A DNA stretch of 64,000 nt from Rhytidiadelphus loreus. Its lineage: Eukaryota > Streptophyta > Bryopsida > Hypnales > Hylocomiaceae. Shown piece after piece: positions 57,852-64,000 of the stretch (its first letter is position 1; each line of letters begins with the position of its first letter). The notes below the pieces were generated by a model. That model was not told where the DNA came from. It did no database searches and worked only from the letters and a program-made list of their open reading frames with translations. The translations under genes and the position numbers were made by a program. The stretch lies in the NCBI GenBank assembly GCA_947034895.1, contig OX344764.1, positions 16,368,001 through 16,432,000 of the forward strand. Direction: 5' to 3'.

Positions 57852-60682
57852 ATGGTGGAGGGGCAGGAGCCGAGGCAGCAGCTTCCTGCCTCTGCCGATG
57901 CTCTGGAGAAGCGCCAATCTCGTATCCTCCAGTCGATTTTCAGTTTGGAGCTTCGACTTTCGGATGGTGCGAATTTGGAATCGAGAGGATTTGGTGATAC
58001 CGCTTTAGAAAATGGTGATGTGCACCGTGTTCCGAAGGAGAGCTGTGACGACGAGGTAAGAATGAATTGAGGTCACCGTGATATTTGACATTTGTTTTGG
58101 TCTCAAGGTTACCTGAATTTCGATGAAAATCGTATTTATTCCGTCTTCGATTTCTAGTTCAATACTATATTTGAACGTTTTTGAATGTTTACTCAATCTT
58201 TGGATGTGTACTTACTGCTTAAGTGCAGAGTCTTTACGGTAAAGGAACCTGATTGAGACTCGAATTGAAATGTGAACCCTGAAATCGTGCAGGATGAGTA
58301 CATGTTGATTTTGAGAATGAACGCCTCTTCAATATGAGAACTTGTGTCAGTTAGAGGACATCAACTAATTAAACTTTGAATCCTTACAGTTTTTGCATAT
58401 AATTTCTCAATAATGTATAATCCTTTTTTGCATTTGAAATACTCTTTGATTTGCTATGAAAACTATATAAATATTTGACCTTTGTGATAATAGTAACTAT
58501 TCTCAACGCTCATAGTGTAGCTTTTTAGTGTAGTTACCTTGAACACAGAATCTAGAACAACATAGTGTAAGGCAATGAAAACGAAATTTAATCTGAAGAA
58601 TGGGATAAATCTGAAGATTTCATTCTCTGGTAGCACTGTTCGGTGTTCCAATAATTCCCTCGTCCCCGATGCTTTGTTTGTTTCATTCTTGTTTTGTCTT
58701 TTGGCATTGCTACTTAATAGTCCGCTATTATTGGATTCCGTCAGTTTCGTGAGTAACGGTTTTGTTGGCATGGATGGAGCAGACTGTCGAACAACGACTT
58801 TCAAATATTTTACGAGCTTCAGGCGCTGCTGAGTTTATTTTCAAGTCAGTTCCTTCCGATTATTACGAGAGGACCTACGAAGAACGAAGAGACCTTCTAG
58901 GTGCTGCATCCGTGGACCATCTTTGCAAAAGTATCGTGATGGTGAGGGCTTCGGAGTCTTCATTTTTGCATGAAGGCCTTATTCTCTAAATTCTTTTTAT
59001 AGCCTTTGCGAGATTTTCAGTCATGCGTGCGATGGATCTGTGAAAACAATACCTGAAGTAGCTAATCATCATTTCTTCTTTGGGAATATAAATATAAAGG
59101 GTAGGGACAAAATAGAATTTAGGCACTCCTTGATCCAGGAACTTCCTGTTCGATGAATTGCCTGCAAAGGGCGTCTATGAAGTTCAGCCAGTGTATTGCC
59201 TGGTGCTGGCATAGAGGCAATTTAGAAGCTCTGGGGATACTCTGACAATCTCAACTTCTCATGCAGGTAAATACTCAAGCTCATGAATCTGTGAAGGATT
59301 GCAGTGACCGAAAGAACTCGAAATATTATGTCATCGTTATACAGGTAATAGCTCTATACTCTTGTGTTTGGGGAATGTGCAATTGACTTAGGTCGACACG
59401 AAGTCGTACATGCTTCAGAAGAGATGATTTATCATGAGCCACTGGCTAACATGCAATTTATGAGATTCAGAATCAGATTGTTCTATTCGTGTTGTAGTTG
59501 CAGCCTTTCATTCCAACGTTGTCTTGTCCAGTCTCTTTCAGATAGTCATACTCCAGAGCTGCGAATTTGATAGGGAGCTGCCTGTCATTAGTACTTCATA
59601 GAGCTGAGAGCGACTGGAGGAATTCGATTGATTCTGCTGACTGCACCCTTTTCCCGAACTTAGCTGTTTTGGTGTGCCGCAATTGCGCTAAATTGTTTTT
59701 TAGTGATGCAGTATACAGCACGTCTGAATGCTGAAAAAGTTAAAGCTTTTGTTCATTCGCTTAACGAGGGAAAAATTCCCAAGAAAAGATTCAATTGTAA
59801 GTGTTTCAAACCTTTGCACTTGTCTTGAGTAATTCTTCAGTGTCAGAGATTAAAGGGCTTGTTAGGTTGTTTACAGTTGTGTGTCTTGTACATCATTGTT
59901 GAATTTTGTTGTTTAGGCACGAAAATGAGTGAACGTCTCGCAACTTAAATTCAACATCTGTTTCGCTCTCAACTGTCTATTTATTTATGAAGCTACGTTT
60001 TCATCTGATGCTCTATCGGTTGCATCCTGTAGCTACTTTCGTTGGATCATGGAGGAAAGGGTAGTCAATTGTAGACAATGCTATGAGCTGGACTAGGTTG
60101 ATTCCGGGATCGTCTGATGAAGTAGCAGTTGACCTATTCTTTTCGACTGATTTGCCTTTGTGTTAATTGTTTGTCAATAGTGCGGCTTGCTCCGGAGGAA
60201 GAGTCCAACAAATTGACTGGCTTCGAACACAATGCTGTTACACCTATTGGAATGCGCGAGGACATACCTGTGAGTTCTGATGCTCCGTGTGTTGTATGGC
60301 AATCATCTCTTGTGCCTGAACTTTGTCAATTTCTCTTGTAATCCAGTGGCTTTTAAGATAATGTGAATCAACGGTCAACCTCCTTTACTTTGCATTTGTA
60401 TGATGTTCCCAGGATTAGCAAGTCTTTTGCAGCTATTTCTGATGTCACGGGTAGTTTACTTGAACTGCAGACAAAGGGATGCATTGGGTTATATACTAAG
60501 ACTGTGTACTCACAACTTTTCTGGATAATCTTATGGTGCAGGTCATTCTTTCAGACGCTATTGTAAAGCTCAGTCCAAGATTTTTTTGGCTTGGCGGAGG
60601 AGAGGTGGATTTGAAACTGGGAATGCAAACTGATGACTTCATTCAGATAGTGAAACCATTCATCACAGACTGTATTTACTAG
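57852..60682 (+). CDS. YbaK/aminoacyl-tRNA synthetase-associated domain protein
   Basis: Bacterial relatives (YbaK, ProXp) remove wrong amino acids from tRNA; the role of plant single-domain forms is not settled. Six exons with fully consistent phases: 57852-58055, 58783-58941, 59267-59344, 59712-59796, 60181-60269, 60542-60682; 251 aa. Residues 1-70 form a helical, low-conservation front (EKRQSRILQSIFSLELRLS). Then TVEQRLSNILRASGAAEFIF, YYVIVIQYTARLNAEKVKAF, and the domain core: LAPEEESNKLTGFEHNAVTP and IGM, then VILSDAIVKLSPRFFWLGGG and EVDLKLGMQTDDFIQIVKPF. The GF.HNAV.P and LGGGE.DLKL segments are the marks of the family. An AGGGTTT box lies at 57703. The promoter plus first two exons were copied to 37425-39006. 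Confidence 0.92.
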
Positions 60683-61368
60683 ATAAATGTCCAGTAGATG
60701 TTTAATTGGATCCTTAGATGCAATTGGCATACCCTTACAGGCATTCTTTCATATCATTTTGTCTCAGTTACTATCAGTATTTTTTGCAACCAAGCTGCAT
60801 ATCAACAGTTCCAATTGCATAAATTGTTTTTGGTGCTCCAATTGTAGTCACGTCTTATTCATTGAATTATTCGTGGCTAAAGGATACAGAAGCCATCATA
60901 TGGAGTGTCGAGGAGGTTTGAGAACTTACTAATTAGGTTATGTACGTCCCTGTATTTTGAAGGGGGCATGCCACATGTGGGTAGTCCTTCAGTATCATAT
61001 TCCGAAAGCTGAAACCATCATGAAATTTAATTCTAACATTATGTACCAAAGAGAGAAACATCCAAGACCAGCCCTTTTTTTTTGGGCGAAATGGAGCCAG
61101 AAAGCACCATTTCATAGTGAATATCTTTTTTTTTGGCGAAAAAAGTCAACTTTTTTCGCCAAAAAAGTTTCAATCCAAATTTAAAATATGGATGAAATTG
61201 TCAAATTTGGATGAAAAAGTGTATGAATTTGATTGAAAAGTGTTTTATGGTACAAAAGATGGATGTACGAAGAAATAAAATGCTTCACCAAATTTTAAAT
61301 GATTGCCATCCTGGCCCTTTTTCAAAAACCAAAAAAAAAGGGCTGTCCAAGACTACTGAAGGTTTGGA
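60683..61368. other. 3' flank of the YbaK gene and hairpin-rich sequence
   Basis: The first few hundred bases likely hold the 3' UTR. From about 60975 AAGACCAGCCCTTTTTTTTT is met by its inverse near 61325 (AAAAAAAAAGGGCTGTCC), suggesting a small TIR element of about 370 bp. Inside it, 61125-61167 is a near-perfect palindrome (TTTTTTGGCGAAAAAAGT and inverse). Confidence 0.5.
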
Positions 61369-63577
61369 CAAGTACTTATGACATCAATTTTTGGCAAGAT
61401 TTTCTGGATTGTTTATTCAAGATAGGAAAATTGATTAGCTTTCTGAGAGTATAATTTTCATTTCATTTGGTGCTTGGGAGTAAAAGTTATGCCCACACAA
61501 GCCCAAAGTAAGGTTAAACAACCCATTGTGGTCAGAATTAGGAGTTTGGCCTAATGTTGTTTGGCCTGAAATTTTTCAATTTTTTTCCCACAGAGAAATG
61601 TGAAAAACAGTGAGCAATTGAAATTATATTTTTTTCACAAAGAATAAATTTGCTATGAATTTTTGAAGTATTCAGTGCATCATGGCCCAAAGACTACCCT
61701 AGAACCAACAAAGTTTGAATCCATGATGCTCACCTTATTCACCTAAAGTAGGCATAATTTTTCTAACATGGAAGGCCTAAAAAGTCAATTCTTACAATGA
61801 ATTTACATTGAAAAGTTGGATGAGGTTCCTAATTACTCCATTAGTGTCATGTAAGACACGTATTGTGGCCCAAATCTCACATACTGACCTCCTTCCATAA
61901 TGGGGTCATTTCCTAAGTATCCACTATGGGTCATCTTACCACAATGAGTTGTTTTACTTTAAGCAAGGGCAAAGGCAAGCAACAAAAAAATCCCACAAAA
62001 ACTTGAAATAAATTTTTTTAATTTTAATTTTCAAAGAAAATATTTTGTCTAAGGTGGGAGCACCCAAAACCAACAATGTACCCAATGGCATCACTTTCTA
62101 CACATGGTAGTCATTTTAGAACTTAAATGTAGGTAGACCATACATAGCTTATTGTTTGTTGGCCCAAATGGTAAGCTATCTATAGTCTATCTACATTTAA
62201 GTTCTAAAATGACTACCATGTGTAGAAAGTGATGCCATTGGATACATTGTTGGTATTGGATACTCCTATTGTATCTAGAAAGCTTTGATTCATTCTATTT
62301 GGACTAGCGATGAGAAAGTTATGGAGAATCTTGTTCCTTGGCAACCAAAGCATTTTCTTCAAAATATAACTTCTAAGATTTATTTTTGAACTCAATTTTC
62401 ACAATTTTTCAAAAAGAAAATTGCAAATGATTTAGTTTGTTTTCTACAACAATCTCAATGTTGGGATTATTTAGCATGTTTTAATTCTATCTTAGAGCTA
62501 TCAACAATTTATTTTTTCCTTCTATCTCATATCTACATTAGTTTAATAGTACATTAAAGAGTAAAAACCACGAGGTTTTTCTTTGAGTTTTTTTTCTTGA
62601 ACTCTATAAATATACTATTCATAATTATTTTTGTGATTTTGTTGCTTGTTTGGCATATATTTGATTTGCTTTTGTCAAGTTTTTTGGTTGTTTGTATCCT
62701 AATTTGGTGGTTTTGAATGTTATTTTACCAATTTGGGAGTGCTTTTTCAGTAATCTTGTGTAAGTGAATCAGAAGATGAAGAAATCAAGTGGGAAGTTGA
62801 ACTAATGAAGAATAAGCGAAAGTTATGAAGATAATTGAGTCCTAATTGAAGTGATGAATAAGATGGTCTAAAGAAGTAAATTGTTAAATTTGTAAATGGT
62901 GATTTGTCACCAATTTGGTTAATATATTGGAAATTACATACCAAATTGAGTGTTGTGAGTACTTGTGCTTGTGGATGCAAAGTTGAATGAAGTGTGCTTA
63001 TTTTGGGTGTGATCTTGTATTTATTTTTGTGGATATGTGAGTCAAATTGGAATTAAATGGTTAAGAGTGCAATGTCATTGTAGTAATGTTTTTGGCTATG
63101 AAATTCCAAGTTGGGTTATTGAATTTAAATAAATATATTTCAATTTTAGATATTGAACCTATTAGTATAGATTCCCTACTTGACCGTCTCCCTTGGAACA
63201 AACTTATTCTACTAAAAGGATAATTTTTGAGTAGGTCATTATTCTCCTTCAACAAACTTTCAATTCAATTATTCAATATAAAAAATATAAAAAATAATAA
63301 TTTTTTATACAAAAATTTTAAGTTAAGAGGATTCAAAGCCTTATAATCTAGTAAGTTAGGAACAAAAAAACTCATTTTCTTGACTTTAAATGCTTATATC
63401 TTTGTGATTGATTTGGTCAAAGTTCATGTAATTTCTTCTAAACATTCTCATGCTAGCCTAGTGCAAGATTTGCAAAAGAAACAAATGTTTAAGTTTTTTG
63501 TTATTTGCATTGAAAATGGCAATTTTGAGCTTTTTTTGATGGGAAAATGACCTTTAGACTTTAGGCATTTAGTTTAA
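61369..63577. repeat. Degenerate TTAA-family sequence, composite
   Basis: Pieces of family B interior appear in reverse order (GAGTAAAAGTTATGCC near 61471; CTATTTGGACTAGCGATGAG near 62297; AGTGCAAGATTTGC near 63461). The right border resembles family C (CTTTAGGCATTTAGTTTAA, TTAA at 63574). The left border is not clear. At over 2 kb it is longer than a family B copy, so other sequence, including the hairpin at 62069, must have entered. Confidence 0.45.
62069..62254. repeat. Long hairpin with about 80-bp arms
   Basis: Left arm 62069-62149 and right arm 62173-62254 are near-perfect inverted copies, with segments such as TGGTAGTCATTTTAGAACTT and TAGAAAGTGATGCCATTGG. Loop about 22 nt. A transcript would fold into a long dsRNA suitable for DCL cleavage; equally it could be a small MITE. 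Confidence 0.85.
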
Positions 63578-64000
63578 CATTTAACCACAAAATTTTTAAC
63601 TAACATTATTTATCAAAGAGAAAAATATCTCTACTATTTAAGTTTAGCATTTAACCCTATAAAGATGCTATGCCAAGCCTAAAAGGTCTAATGGATAACT
63701 TCATTGTTAACTTCAAATGCAAAGAATGCATCTATTGGTTCAATAATCGGAGTATTTTGGTGACTACCTTGGTCATGGGGGTCACATGATCCTGTCAATT
63801 TGACAAGACATGGAATAAAAATAAATAAATAATTGCAATATTTCAAAGTCACTTTCATGACAAATCACAAATAAACATCCTCTCTATTTCAATACTTACT
63901 ATAAATTTGCAATGTATCAACTCTAAATAGTAGTCGAGATAGTAGTATATGAAAAAAACTTACAATTTGTATATATTTAATTATGTCATACACGGCAAAG
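63578..64000. other. AT-rich end of window, no gene seen
   Basis: No supportable feature. Confidence 0.45.

Overview
The window looks like nuclear DNA of a land plant, probably a non-seed plant such as a bryophyte or lycophyte. This is inference: plant-only families (COBRA with a GPI tail, PADRE/DUF4228), spliceosomal introns, AAACCCTA-type boxes near gene starts and gene islands in AT-rich repeats. The species cannot be named from the sequence.

Layout. 1-10674: a near-perfect inverted duplication (arms 1-1712 and 8963-10674) carrying a gene-like GC-rich segment; an older, diverged inverted repeat lies inside it. 10.7-17.4 kb: AT-rich repeats and terminal-inverted-repeat (TIR) elements. 17.5-24.2 kb, minus strand: a PADRE protein, a small five- or six-exon gene ending 3 nt before the PADRE start in the same frame, and ribophorin I. 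24.4-28.5 kb: repeats. 29.1-33.3 kb, minus: a complete six-exon COBRA-like gene. 37.4-41.2 kb: a block made of the 5' parts of two genes that are intact elsewhere in the window (the YbaK-domain gene and COBRA), both decayed. 42.6-48.4 kb, plus: a long multi-exon coiled-coil gene I cannot name. 48.9-49.6 kb: the last two exons of an amidase. 49.8 kb: tRNA-Leu(CAG). 57.9-60.7 kb, plus: a complete six-exon YbaK-domain gene. The rest is repeat.

The main hidden theme is a piggyBac-like system. At least eight elements begin and end at TTAA with CCC-type TIRs of about 14 bp, in three families; one is inserted in another exactly at TTAA. At 52.2-54.0 kb there is a broken piggyBac transposase gene split by a CACTA-type element, with a 3-bp target duplication that restores the transposase reading when removed. 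I know of few piggyBac reports in land plants, so this deserves a check.

Other points: an intron-associated repeat (three copies in gene introns, all in the sense of the transcript), a tandemly expanded first intron in ribophorin I whose units include a copy of the 5' splice site, a Tourist-like MITE with a paralogous empty site, and several long hairpins that could make small RNA. Splice junctions were assigned by eye from GT/AG, reading phase and protein likeness; no alignment was run.
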